Shown piece after piece: positions 45,641 to 57,357 of a stretch of 64,000 bases of DNA. The stretch spans positions 33,730,001-33,794,000 of the forward strand of contig CP136896.1 of the NCBI GenBank assembly GCA_034359265.1, given 5' to 3'. Numbering within the stretch: position 1 is the stretch's first letter; the number at the start of each line of letters is the position of its first letter. Origin of the DNA: Canna indica (taxonomy: Eukaryota; Streptophyta; Magnoliopsida; Zingiberales; Cannaceae). The notes under the pieces were generated by a model. That model saw nothing but the letters and a program-made list of their open reading frames with translations, was not told where the DNA came from and made no database searches. The position numbers and the translations under genes are program-made.

Positions 45641-45651
45641 GGAGGGAAGGT
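45636..45651 (+). promoter_or_regulatory. Polypurine tract of the plus chromovirus
   Basis: CTTAAGGAGGGAAGGT abuts the 3' LTR start at 45652. Confidence 0.85.
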
Positions 45652-47688
45652 TGTAATACCCTAGATTTGTCTAATATAAAAATTTTAATTGGTGCAGCGT
45701 ACCAGATCGGGAACGAGTCGAATCGAGTCGCGAAGTCATCGCGAGTAGAAGGTATAAATCAGTCCTTTAAGTTGTTGATAAGAGTTATTTATTATCTTGA
45801 GTTGAGTCAACTTAGTCGGATTGAAACCGTATTTGTGAATCGGGTTGTGGGGCTCGAATCGGGGTTAGATTGAGTCGAGTAGGGGCCACTTAAGTGAGAA
45901 GGGCATTTTAGTCAAAAATATATATATAATATTTATCCCTAATACCTCAGTCGTCGTACGGCTCAAGGAATGAGCCGCACACAGCCCGAAGTGTAGGGAA
46001 AGAGGGGGAGACTCGATTGGTGGCGCTAGGAGTGGGTGAGTGGTTGAACCTTGGTTGTGAGGAAAGGCCCTAGCCGACCCTTGTGGATTGTTTTCTTGCC
46101 TATCGAAGTCGATTCTCGTGGAAATCGTGTGATTTGTTGATCCGTATTTATTTCTTGTCGAATCTTTGTTGTTCTATGCTTTTTGTGTATGGTTTTCTAT
46201 GTTTTAGGGGCCGACCGAATCAAGGAAAAAGGGGGGAGACTATGCCGAAATTTTTCCCGATTTTCTCGAGTCGTGATGGTCCGAAATTGGAGGTTCTTGT
46301 TTGTTCTATTAGGGTAGAGATTGAAGAGAACCATAGCTAAACCTAGCATGAGTTCTTCCCCATCTCCAAGTGCTTGGCCGAATGGGGGAAACCCATGAAT
46401 AGGGTTCGGCCGAGTGAGAGGGAGGGAAGGAACTAAGTTAGAAATAAATTTTATTTAGGGATGCATGGCTAGAGGGCTTAATTTATGGATGAATTCATGC
46501 TACATTGCTTGTAGGGAAATCTTTCTAATATTTCAAAAGTAAACAATTCTCCATATGATGAATGAAACTTAGCATGTATGTTTTGCAATGAATGTTTATT
46601 TGAAGTTTCCTACATAGATTTAATAGTGCTGAAATTAATTTAATCGTGTTGGAATTATATTCTTTTAACTGCAGAATTTCGTTATTTAATTGCTTTAAAT
46701 GTTGTTATCGTTCGGAGTGTTATGCTATTAGTTGTAGAATAAATTCATTAAAATTAGTATATTGTGATACACTTGTATTCGAACATAATTGTGCTCATGA
46801 CATGTAGTTTACTCATATGAAATGTGGCTAAGGATGCTAGATGAATATAATAACATTATAGGTAGTTTAGTTGTCGAGAAAACTTGGATGTGGACAAGCT
46901 AGGTGCCACTACCTTGTCCACATCTAGGGGATAATCAGCGGGCACTAGTGTGCGACTAGTTGGTCATCCTAGTTGACGAACCTAGTGATTGTGGTGGAAT
47001 TCCTTGTATGGTTGTATGGGCCGGTGCGGCCGGGTACTTTTGAGAGGTAGGGGCCGGCATGGCCGAACCTTCCATATAGATTTAGGCCCGGAATGGCCAA
47101 GTGTTACTGTCATTGGTATGGCCGAAAAGGCAGGTTCACTTACTCACAAAGTAGGACAATGTGATTGGTTATCATGATGTGGTTAGCTTAAATTTCATAT
47201 TCGCATCACACTGTTATACATGTTATCGTAGCGGGGATTTAAGTGGTGGTTCAGAAGAACCGTTCACTGAGTTCCTCGTGAACTCACAGTTTATTATTTT
47301 TATTTTTGCAGAGCTTGACCAGTGAGGTACGACCTGGTGGCATGGTGCGACTGGAGGGCAGGTTGTGATGCGGATCTCGTAGCAGCCAGCCATGTAGTCG
47401 TAGTCATGTTGTTAAGGTTGTTAGACATGCACTGAACAATTGTTTACTTTTGAAAACATATATTGTTTTAAACTTGAGATGTTCTTTTGAAAGTTTGGGT
47501 CGATTCCTTTGAAACTAAAACTATTTTAAAACTGTTTGACTTTTAAGAAAGATTGGTGCATTGTTTCTTTTATTCATGTTTTCCTTGATGTTGGCGTATA
47601 CTTGGTGTTATTATTTAGTATATGTGGTAGGCTTCGGGGTACAACACATACACTGGCCGGTCACGCAACCTTGAGTTGGGGCGTGACA
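45652..47688 (+). mobile_element. Chromovirus 3' LTR (2037 bp)
   Basis: Starts TGTAATACCCTAG and ends GGGGCGTGACA. It follows the polypurine tract. No matching 5' LTR exists in direct orientation; the only nearby LTR (37976-40690) is inverted. The bases after its end (aatag) are not repeated at the other edge of the chromovirus block (35661-35665 is tatta). Confidence 0.9.
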
Positions 47689-48317
47689 AATAGTACCAAA
47701 TAGATTAAATTAAATATTTGGTCATTTGCAGTTAATTTAACATAAATATAATAGTATCAAAGAGAAAATTTCTGGACCCGAAATGATAGAAAAGCACAAA
47801 TCTCATTCGAATGGCTCAAATAATTTCTTCTACATATATTTTGGTTCGAACAAATCAAAATGCGCTAAGGAATAACTCCCAAGGTAAATATCAAAGACTA
47901 ACTCCTAGGATTTTGTGCTATCTATGTTTATATGGAATATATATGGTTATTATAGGGAGAACATTGTACGCTTTTGGTGTAAATTCTCTTGGATGAACCT
48001 TAATATCTATTGAATTCAATTGAAATCATAAGTGGAGAGTTTGGGTAGTGGATTCGGTTGAAATTCTAAATTAGAAGCCGAACAACTATAAATTGTGTGT
48101 TTGCATTGTCTTTCTTGTGTATGTGTTTGATTGATTCATATATGTTTTGTCTTACTTATTTTTACTTATCATTTACCTAATTCTTAGAATAATTAAAATT
48201 AGAATTTAGACTTAATTATTTAAAATATACTATTCATCCCCTCTATGATGCAATTTTCTCTCAAATGTGTCATTAGATCGAAAGAGAGCTAAAACATAAT
48301 TATAAAAAAGGTGTTTA
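47689..48317. other. Spacer with an old Sirevirus-like LTR relic
   Basis: 47689-47760 is similar to 56395-56460 (shared gattaaattaaatatttggtcatt and aatttaacataaat words). 47955-48260 follows the second half of a Sirevirus-like LTR with many changes, as at 16139-16450. No gene seen. Confidence 0.5.
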
Positions 48318-48465
48318 GATATTTTTAATTTTTTATTATTATAAAAAAATAGAATGATTGCATTAATTAATCAGCCGAAAGGCTGACGTTTAATACATCA
48401 ATGGACAAATTATTGTCCAGTTCAGGGGGTCGAGAGGAGGTCCAAGACATGGACACCTTATTGAC

Positions 48466-49780
48466 TCAAAACCAATTTGCTACCCAATGGGCAGCTTTAA
48501 TATTACATCGAGGAGAATAAGTAAAAGTTACAACATAAAAAGAAGGTATAAGCATCCAAGTATCCCTAATAATAGCATGAATCCTCCAAGGAACAGGAGT
48601 CAGCCGGTTCAGCACATCCATAAGGTATTTACAATCTGATTCTATAATAATCTGGCTCAAGTTGAAAGCAACGCAGATGATAAAGCTGAAAAAACAGCCA
48701 AAGCCTCACAAAAAAGAGCACTGTCAGCTTGAAAATAATTGCCCATAGCATAAGAACATTGACCAAGATGATTTCTAAAAATTATACCAGAGCCACCTTC
48801 TTGAGAAATGAATGAACCATCACAATTTATTTTAATGAAATGAAAAATAGGAGGCTGCCAGTGAGGGATTATAGAAGTCATAGGAGTATTTTCCTCAGAT
48901 CTTAATACATTCTTAAATCGTCCTGAGAATTCAAGGATTTTATTCAGAGCATTGAATATGGTAGGTTTCGAATCTCCATGCAAGACAGTTTTGAAAATAC
49001 CAAAGAAACCATAAGATGTTAGCAACAATGGTTAAGGGCCCCAAATCCATTAAAGGAGGAGAGACCAACAGCAACCAGCTACCAGAACACCATGAACTTC
49101 TAAATGAGAAATCATAATAGAGATTAGAACTGAGAGCCGACCAAATTTGAGAAGCAAAGGCACAATCAAAAAACAAATGCTCAATAGATTCCTCATAAAA
49201 ATTACATAAAACACACATTTTGGAATCAGAAAGACCCATCTGAAAAAGTCTTAAACAAGTTAATAACTGAGCATGAAAGAATTTCCAAAGAAATAACTTT
49301 ACCTTAGGAGCAACAGGTAATCTCCAACAGGTAATCATGATTAACAACATGAGAAGAGAGGTTCTGTCATTTAAGAAATTGAAATGCTGAAGAAGAAGAA
49401 ATCCTACCAGAGTCCTCAATAATCCATATGTATGAATCATCATAGGATTCCTTAGGCAACCGTAATCCCTCAATAGCATTCCAAAGATCTTTGTTACAAA
49501 TAGTATTCCCAATAAAAGCAGACCAAGAATTATCATGCATCAAATGATTAATATGAGTAATAGCATGAAGAACATTAACATTAATAAAAGTTGGTTTAAG
49601 AGCTAAGGGTAAATCAAGAATCCATTTATCATTAAGGACGGAAGAGTTAGCACCAGAACCAATTAATTTATGAAAACCAAATTTTAGGGAGTGAAAGGCT
49701 TCTAAAAATAACTTCCATGACCAAGAAGCATTTGAGCAAAAGTAAGAAGTGAAGTCTAAGGGGTGATACTTAGCTTTCAC
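48466..49780 (-). pseudogene. LINE ORF2 C-terminal part: zf-RVT and RNase H
   Basis: Right to left: a WSWKLFLEAF block and an SVLNDKWI motif that continue ORF2 past the inserted LTR, a reverse-transcriptase zinc-binding region with CVLCNFYEESIEHLFFDC (49140-49230), then an RNase H (RVT_3 type) with INCDGSF, EALA and IIESDCK, ending in NIKAAHWVANW. Two frame changes (near 49370-49536 and 48940-49028) and a stop at 48658-48660 break it. The open frame reported up to 49837 begins in LTR sequence and is partly chimeric. Confidence 0.85.
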
Positions 49781-50487
49781 TGTTGGCTTATGGTTTTCAA
49801 TCTTGGTCTTAATCTCGGTTTTGATGATAACAAACAATGAACTAATGTTTCATTAAGAAATTCTTTTTCAAGTTCCATATCGATTAGCGCACGACGTCTG
49901 CGATCGAAAAAATCGGAGAAATCAGAGAAATTGGAGAAATCGACAAGGACGCTTATCGTTGCTCGGATTCATCGGGAAGATAGAGTCTAGGTTTAGGGTG
50001 TCTAGTTTATATTGTAAATCCTCTTTATGATGCATAAGAACCCAAAAACCATTCCCGAATCCCAAATCATGAAAACCCGAAGACCGTCCTGAAATAACCT
50101 AGGGAGCTCCTTGGAGAGCTATATGACCTAAATATTTTCCTAACATAAAAAATGGCAGTAATTGTTCCTTGGGTAGAAATTAGATAACGAGATATTTTTA
50201 AGGAATTTTTGGAAGCCTTTAGCCTACCCATACTTGACCCGGGAGATTAGAAAATTTTCGTTTTTTGAAAATTTGTACTAGATCCCAAAAACTAGATTTT
50301 GATTCTTAAGGATTTTGATTTTTTAGATATTTTTATTGAATCCAAATGGGGGGTAATCCTTATATAACATTTATGTTTTAAAGTTTTTAACTTAAAGTTA
50401 GTAAATGTTATATAAGTAGACTTAGCAAAGATGGAACCAGAAATGAGCAAACACAACCTAAGCAAACTGGTCTGCCCAGTCTGTCAA

Positions 50488-50790
50488 ATTTTTGATCGAC
50501 TGGTCGGTCGACCGACAGAGGCGGAAAAATGGCAGTGTGTGCATCGGTCGACCGGTCGGTCAGCCGAATTACGGATCGCTAATCTTGCGACTCATTCGGT
50601 CGACCGATCAGCGTGAATATATTACAAAAGATCCATCGGTCGATCGATCGGTCGACCGGATGGCAGATCGATGAAGTCGCGATCCATTCGGTCGACCCGT
50701 CGGTCGATCGAATAGTGCAATTTATTCACAGAAGGCGCAGCTATCGCGGGCGGTCGATCGGTCGGTCGACCGACGATCGATCGACATGCA
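50488..50790 (+). promoter_or_regulatory. Palindrome cluster in LTR U3
   Basis: At least six runs built from cggtcgaccg or cgatcgatcg words, each nearly self-complementary, are spaced roughly 30 to 60 bp apart. Weaker clusters are at 348-450, 7714-7740, 8085-8175, 13148-13350 and 28250-28370. Confidence 0.7.
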
Positions 50791-50797
50791 ACTAAAC

Positions 50798-50857
50798 GGC
50801 GGAAACGACTAGTTTTCCGCCTGTTGACGCGCTGTTTCCATTGTAGGGTTATAAATA
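50798..50857 (+). promoter_or_regulatory. Solo LTR hairpin and TATA box
   Basis: GGCGGAAA (50798-50805) pairs with TTTCCGCC (50814-50821), flanked by aac and tgtt that extend the stem with a bulge. TATAAATA is at 50850-50857; the distance from the outer arm end (50825) is 24 bp. Confidence 0.6.
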
Positions 50858-51614
50858 CCCAAACCCAGCCTTCCTTAAACAATTTTTGATCACTCCTAAG
50901 CTTTCATTGAGCCAATTCTTGATCATTCTAAATCATTTCTTGAGTCATTCCTTTGATAAGCCCTAGTTTCCATGATACATCATTGATCGTGCCTTTAAGC
51001 TTTGAACGATTTATCATTGAGGCATCAAGAGGAACTAGGACTCGTGTTTGGAGCTAAGTATTTGTTGTATTATTTGTTTGCTCCATTACTTGTGTATTTT
51101 TTTGATTTATTTCATTGTATTTGAACGTGTAAGAAGACCTAGTGTTAGGTCTTGTGGTTAAGTGATTACCTTGGTGTAGAAGGTGTAAAGCCACTTGTGT
51201 AAACATAGTTTACTAGGATTAGTTGAGTTGTCCCTTAGGATTGAGGTGGAAGAGTGCTATTGATAAGAAGGTTGAGACTTCTGGGTGTGGAAGTGCCTTA
51301 GGTTGAGAACGAGATTCTTCGGGTCAAAGTCCTCTTTGTAAGGGAAATAATTTAATCTAGTAAAACTTAGTTTGGAAATCGTAAGCGGGGTGCTTAGGTA
51401 GTGGAGTAGGCATTGGGGCCGAACCACTATAAATCATCGTGTTTGCATTGTTCTTGTCTGTGTCTGCTTAATTAACATATCTACTTTGCTTCCGCTTGTT
51501 ATTTAATTTGTTAATTGCCTAAGTAATCAACTAAACGATTAAAACCGGAATTAGGCGAAAAGATTAGTAAACACACTATTCATCCCCCCTCTAGTGTGGC
51601 CATTTCACCCAACA

Positions 51615-54290
51615 TTCACTAGCTGAATCCAAAGAGAATTATCATTATTTAAGTAGGCTTGAACTCTTTTAGCTTGAAGAGATAAACTCTTGGTCCTTAT
51701 GTCCTGAATGCCTAATCCTCCTAAGGATTTAGGAGTGGTCACAATATTCCAATTGACCAGATGCATACCATCCTTGTTACTACCTTTACTTCATAAAAAA
51801 TTCCTAATTTTCTTTTCAATATTATCAAAAATTTGATTATTTAGCCAAGTAACTGATATAGAGTGAACAGGAAGGGAATTGAGAACAGAGTTTACTAAAA
51901 CAAGCCTTCTATCTTGAGAGAGGAAGTTGGTTTTCCAACTTCCAATTTTAGCATCTATCTGATTAAGAATGAAGTTGTTTGAGTTAGGAGGGGGCATCCT
52001 GAGAGAAATCATTGCTCCAATGTACTTAAAAGGAAAATTTCCAGAATTCATATGAAGAGAAGCAGTAATAGTTCTTTTGACAGAATTAGGAGTATGCTTA
52101 GGGAAATAAATTTCAGATTTATTATAATTTATTTTTTGACCAGTTAGAGTTTCATAGGTCTGAAAGATGGATTTAAATGAAGAGATGCTTTTAGAGTTTG
52201 CCTTAATGATCAATATTAAATCATCAGCAAACATAAGATGAGAGATGACAAGAGACTTCAATTTAAAAGGAGTTAACTTGTTCTCAGCAATATATTTATT
52301 AATCAAATTAGATAGAGTTTGAGCAACAAGGATATATAAGAAGGGGGATAGGGGACCCCTATCTAATTCCTTTGTTAGCAGGGAAGAATTTTGAAACATG
52401 AGAATTGACTAAGCATGCAAAAATAGCAGAGGAGATGCAGCTACTAATCCAAGAAATAAATTTTTCAGGGAAACCATTCAGTTTCAAAACAGTAAGAATA
52501 GCATTCCAACTCATCATATCAAAAGCCTTTTCTACATCTAGCTTAACAATAATAAAAAGAGTTTTGCTTCTAGAGTTAAAAAATGAATGAGCTAGCTCTT
52601 ACACCACTAAAATATTATCATGAATACTCCTTTCTTTTACAAAAGCAGATTGTTCTTTAGAGATAAGGTCAGGAAGGGTAGCTTTAAGTCTATTTGCAAG
52701 TAACTTAGCTAGAATTCTATAGCTAATGTTACAAAGAGCAATAGGTCTGAGTTCTTTAACCAATTTAGGGTTTGCCACTTTGGGAACGAAGGTAAGCAAT
52801 GTTTGGTTCCAAGAAGGGGGAATACATGCATTATCATGAAAGTTATTTAGAGCAGAACAAAAATCATCTTTAATGATAGACCAATAATTTTTGTAAAATT
52901 CATTAGTAAATCCGTCAATACCAGGACTTTTCCCATTACTAAGAGATTGGATAGTATTTCAAATCTCAAGAGAAGAGAAAGGATTGGTTAAAGATGGTAA
53001 GAAATCAGAAGAAAGAGTTTTAAATACAGGCCAAAAGCTTGAATTGGAAGAAGTATAAGAAGATGACCATAGCTTAGTGTAATGAAGAACAAATTCATTT
53101 AGAATATCCTTGCTATTAGAAATAGAGGTATTGTGAGAGTTAAGAATCGAGGTAATAAAATTAATTCTATGCTTAATAGTAACAATACGATGGTAATAAG
53201 TCGTGTTCTTATCACCACCAAGAATCCATTTAGTTTTGGATTTAGCCCACCATTTAAGACAAACTTGCCTTTGAAGAGCATGATATTTGTTGTGAAGAGA
53301 TCTAAGTTTGACATCAATATCAACAGGAGCCAAACTAGAGGATTGAAGATCTTCGGCAAGAGAAATATCATTAAGAGTAGAGTCTAAAATGTCTTCAATT
53401 TTATCTAGAACATGCTTATTCCAATGACTTAGAGCACCTCTAGTATTAATGAGTTTATTAGAGAAAGCATGCTCATTATTAGAATTTGAGAAATTGTTCC
53501 AAGCATTATTGATAACAATCCTATTTTCTTCATGCTCAGTCCAAAAATTTTGGAATCTAAAAAGCCTATTTCTAGGTTGCTTCTTATTAGGTAAGGAAAC
53601 CAGTAAGGGTCTATGATCCGAAGTAACTCGATTCAAATGAGAAACAGAAGTATGCCCATAAAAATGCAACCATGCAGAATTTGAAAAAACTCTGTCTAGT
53701 CTAATAAGAATTCTAGTATTACCAGATCTATTATTTGACCAGGTATACTTATTACCAGAAAAACCCAAATCAATTAGCCCATAATTTTCAACAAAAGATC
53801 TAAATTCAGAGATAGGGTTAGTAATTCTGAAAGCAGAGCCACCTAGCTTATCATGACTATTTAAAATACAATTGAAATCACCCATCAAAAGTCAAGGATA
53901 AGAGGTAAGGTCCAGATTAATAAAAGAGTTCCAGAGAGCAACTCTAAGACAAGGATTAGTACTAGCATATAAAGCAGATAAAAGAAAATGCTCACAGTCA
54001 TTAAATTTTATAACAATATTAATAACTTGAGCAAAAGAAGAAATAACTTTGGCTTGAACTAAATTTGAGTTTCAAGCAACAATAATACCACCAGAGGCTC
54101 CTAGACTAGGCTGGATAGCTCCAGTCCATGATCTGCCAAAGGATCTTATAAGTTTTTAAGATTGAAGTTGGTTTAAGTGAGTTTCTTGAAGAACACAAAC
54201 TTGTAAATTATTGACTTTTAGTTGAATAGAGATAAAATCTTTGACTGGCTTTCTCCACCCACCCCTGACATTCCAATTAATGATATTCAT
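51615..54290 (-). pseudogene. LINE ORF2 endonuclease and reverse transcriptase
   Basis: The ATG at 54290 begins MNIINWNVRGGWRKP, the start of an APE-type endonuclease, with LQETH further on. The catalytic GDFN is at about 53880 and TSDHRPL lies near 53600. RT follows after 52960: FVPKVANPKLVKELRPIALC, NRLKATLP and AFVKERSIHDN (52799-52599), then the FADD catalytic motif (near 52230) and a GGLGI motif at about 51710. Several stops and shifts interrupt it (for example at 53889-53897, 52959 and 52599). The element stops being continuous at 51614 because of the inserted LTR. Confidence 0.92.
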
Positions 54291-54651
54291 ATAAAATTAG
54301 AGCATTGTCAGGAGGGGTAGAAGACCCAGGGACAGTAGAGTCATCCATCATATCCTCTTTAGAGGGGATGGAGACCTTAGGAGGATTATAGACCACAGTT
54401 GAGGAGATAGTGGGAATGCATTTAGATTGGTGTTCATCAAACAAGGAAGAAGTTCTAGATCTTTTATTTGAAACCCCATTGCTAGGAATAGGAGAAACAA
54501 TTGATTCATGCCTAGGGGTTTAGAAGTTTTTTTGACTTCACTCTATTGGCTTCGGCATGATTGAGAATATCATTTTGGGCACTAAACACATGATTTAGTT
54601 CCTTAGCCAATTGAGGGAGAGACTTAGAGCCAGGGGCATCTATGATAATGG
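54291..54651 (-). other. Region between LINE ORF1 and ORF2
   Basis: Mostly a decayed C-terminal part of ORF1 without a recognised domain; no separate gene. Confidence 0.5.
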
Positions 54652-56126
54652 TTAAAGCCTTATTTTGTACAGGAACAACTTTCCAAGATTTCGGAGGGGA
54701 AGGAACAGAATTAAAATTCTTATTCCTATTAGCATTTTGGAGTGTTTATTAACAGAAGATACAATATTTGTAGGAATATCTGAAGCATCTCTAGATTTAC
54801 CAACAGAGGCATTTAAAAAAGCAGAAACTTTAGCATTTGAATTTAAATTAAGGGCATCATCACCAGTCTTACCATCCATAATAGAGGCAGTTTCCAAAGT
54901 CCGAGAACGGCCCTCCTTCAGAGAAGAAGGTGGGTGCGCACTACCAGGACGAGCTTTGTGAGAATTTTTCCTTTGGACTCCAATCCAAGGTCCCGCAATC
55001 GGATCAGGGTCAGAAACATAAACAGATTCCAAACCCTCAAAATTAGGGTTTTCAAAAATAGAAATTGAATCGGGAGATTTAGAAACAGAATCCACAGCAT
55101 GAGAAGCATTAGACATACAAACATCGGAAGCCTGGTTAGAGGCATTAACAAAAATCTTTTCTTTTAAAGAGGGATAATCTGATTCCCGATGACCAATAAG
55201 TCCACACTGAAAACAAACAGAAGGTAAATTTTCATAACAAACAGGAAGAAAAAAATCTTGATCCTCAATCGAAAGCCATATACCATGGCGCAAAGGCAAA
55301 GCCAAATTTAATTTCACACAAACCCTAACGTACTTTCCTCGTTCAAAACCAAACGAACGATCATCAATTCGTAAAACTGAGCCAAATTTACTGGCTATAT
55401 GATGAACACAGTCGAAATTTCAAAATCCTAGAGGTAATGATTGAAGTCTAAGCCAAATAGGGGCTGATGAAAATTTTTCTTCCCAGGGTTTGAAAAGGGG
55501 CTTCCAGGGGATAAGCCTGATAACATTACCACACAAGGACCATGGTCCTCCTATCAAAACAAACTTGGCGGAATCCGGAGAGGAGAAGCGAAAAACAAAA
55601 AAATTATCGTCGAGATCCATCACGGAAGGAAGCCATGTAAATACCACAATCGAGAAGCCCAGGAACGAATAACATCTAAAGGAGACAATTTTCCAAGAAA
55701 CTTACTGATAAGGGACGCCTCCCAGGGCTGCCGAAGGGTATGAATCTGATCAGCGATGAATACTACCTTGTCCGTAGTCGAGGATTAGATTTTGGAGAAG
55801 TGAACCGATGGTTGCGTCTCCCGATTTAGAGTAGGGTTTGTGCCCTTCAAGATCTCCGCCGAGGATGAAGGTTTTGGACTGGGAGAAGAGTCTTCCATCT
55901 TTAACACCTTTGCATATGACGAAGGAAGAGGGGGCTTCGAAGAAGAAGGACTGGACTGGACAGATCCGAAATTTACGGAAGGAGATCCGGCCGATGGCGA
56001 CGAAAACTTTGTAGAAGAAGGCAAGGAAGAGGAAGATAAGAGAAGAGGGGGAGGATCAGGCGGGGAAGAGGGGGGACGAGGCGGCTGAGGCGGCGAGGAA
56101 GGGCCGAAAACCCTAGGGTTTTCCAT
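54652..56126 (-). pseudogene. LINE ORF1 (DUF4283 and zinc knuckle)
   Basis: The ATG at 56126 starts a Pro/Ser-rich head (56126-55785). After a stop, the DUF4283 RNA-binding-like domain appears in two parts (FVFRFSSPDSAKFVLIGGPW near 55620-55560 and PIWLRLQSLPLGF near 55425), joined past a stop at about 55420. The zinc knuckle reads CFQCGLIGHRESDY, so the last Cys of CX2CX4HX4C is Tyr here. The rest is a Ser/Asn-rich tail. ORF1 protein would bind element RNA in cis; this copy is dead. Confidence 0.88.
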
Positions 56127-56179
56127 CGCCCTAGAAATCGCCAGAGAGAGAAACTCATGTTCTTTCTGATATTTTTAAA

Positions 56180-57357
56180 TTTTGATAAATGCTTATATCG
56201 AAAAGTTACTTTACCGTTAATGCTTTAAATGCTTACAAAAAAAAGTAGTCAAATTATATATGATAAGTGTATAAATAAACTACGTTATCAATTCAAAATA
56301 TTTTTTTAAACATATAAACTAACACAATCTTTTTTTTTTTAAAAAAAAAAGAACAACTTGACTTTGTGGGGCATTTAATTGTTCACAGTTGAATTTAACA
56401 TAAATCTAATAGTATCAAATCGATTAAATTAAATATTTGGTCATTAATTTATAGTTAATTTATTTGAGAATTTTTTATTTGCAATCAAAGTCCAAATATT
56501 ATTAAAAAAAATACAACTATAAAGCTCGCATGTAAAAAATACAGGCTACAAACAAAGCACAATCTCTGATCAGTTATCTTTTGTGATCAACCAAAGGTTT
56601 GTAATTTTAAGCTATGCGGTTGAAGGTTTGTAATTTTAAGCTACAAGTATAGCCGCGGGCAACCGCGAGCAATCAAATTATAAAATTATATATATCATTT
56701 GTTATTGTAGGTAAATACTGTTTACTTGCATCACCTAATGGCTAATAAAAAAACTATTTACTTGGTAGTTCAACACTCAAATTAACACAATCCTTTCATA
56801 TATACAAATGGATCTTGGAAATAAAAAAATAATTTATTTCTTTTGAGGCAGTCGGATTTTACTATAGAACATAATGGGAACAGGACATGAGACCAAAGGA
56901 AGACAGCAGCTACATGTCTGATGCCATGTTCCCTGACCTTTTCCATGTAGCAACTAGCAATCATGCCTCAAATGATATCATGCCTTGGAGATCTTTAGTC
57001 GTAGTAAAGAAAATAAAGCAGGGGACAAGTCATGCAGCAACAAGTTGGGTTGCAGGAACAAATTCTGACATCATGACATCAACATTGCGGAATAATAATG
57101 TGTTATTGCCCCTGCATTGAAGAAAATGATTCATTTGGGAGGGCATGCATCTTGGCAATCATCTCCAAAAGGATGTGGTCCATGTGGATACCATCTCATC
57201 TCCTATCATTGCTTTGACCACAAGTCACTTTATCATATATTTTATGCATAAGAAAAGGTGGTGGGACAATCTCAATAATTAAACAGTCATGTATTCAGAG
57301 AAATGCACAATTATGCCTAACAATATCTTCTATCAATTAATTCTCAACTATCCAGGC
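56180..57357. other. Spacer, no gene seen
   Basis: AT-rich. 56595-56644 has a 20-bp word (ggtttgtaattttaagcta) twice. 56395-56460 resembles 47689-47760. Open frames on both strands (56782-57120) show no domain. Confidence 0.45.

Larger units (their letters stand above)
49781..51614 (+). mobile_element. Sirevirus-like solo LTR (1834 bp)
   Basis: Starts TGTTGGCTTATGG and ends CCCAACA, with a perfect 5-bp duplication, ttcac (49776-49780 and 51615-51619). It lies inside LINE ORF2, whose protein reading resumes on each side. The U3 part has a long series of gaccgatcggtcgac-type palindromes (50488-50790). About 400 bp (50040-50470) is not shared with the other copies. Confidence 0.95.
48318..56179 (-). 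mobile_element. L1-type LINE, split by a solo LTR
   Basis: ORF1 and ORF2 remnants lie in order on the minus strand from 56126 down to about 48466. Near-identical words gatatttttaa flank the element (48318-48328 and 56169-56179), a probable target-site duplication. A T-rich and then A-rich stretch at 48326-48349 replaces a clean poly(A) tail. The Sirevirus-like solo LTR at 49781-51614 splits ORF2. The full length explains the gene order ORF1, endonuclease, RT and RNase H. Confidence 0.85.

Noticed and set aside
35661..47693. Single complete chromovirus insertion
   Set aside because: The flanking 5-mers (tatta and aatag) differ and the two halves are inverted relative to each other.
55840..56088. 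Glu/Gly-rich plus-strand frame
   Set aside because: It is antisense to the Pro/Ser-rich head of LINE ORF1.
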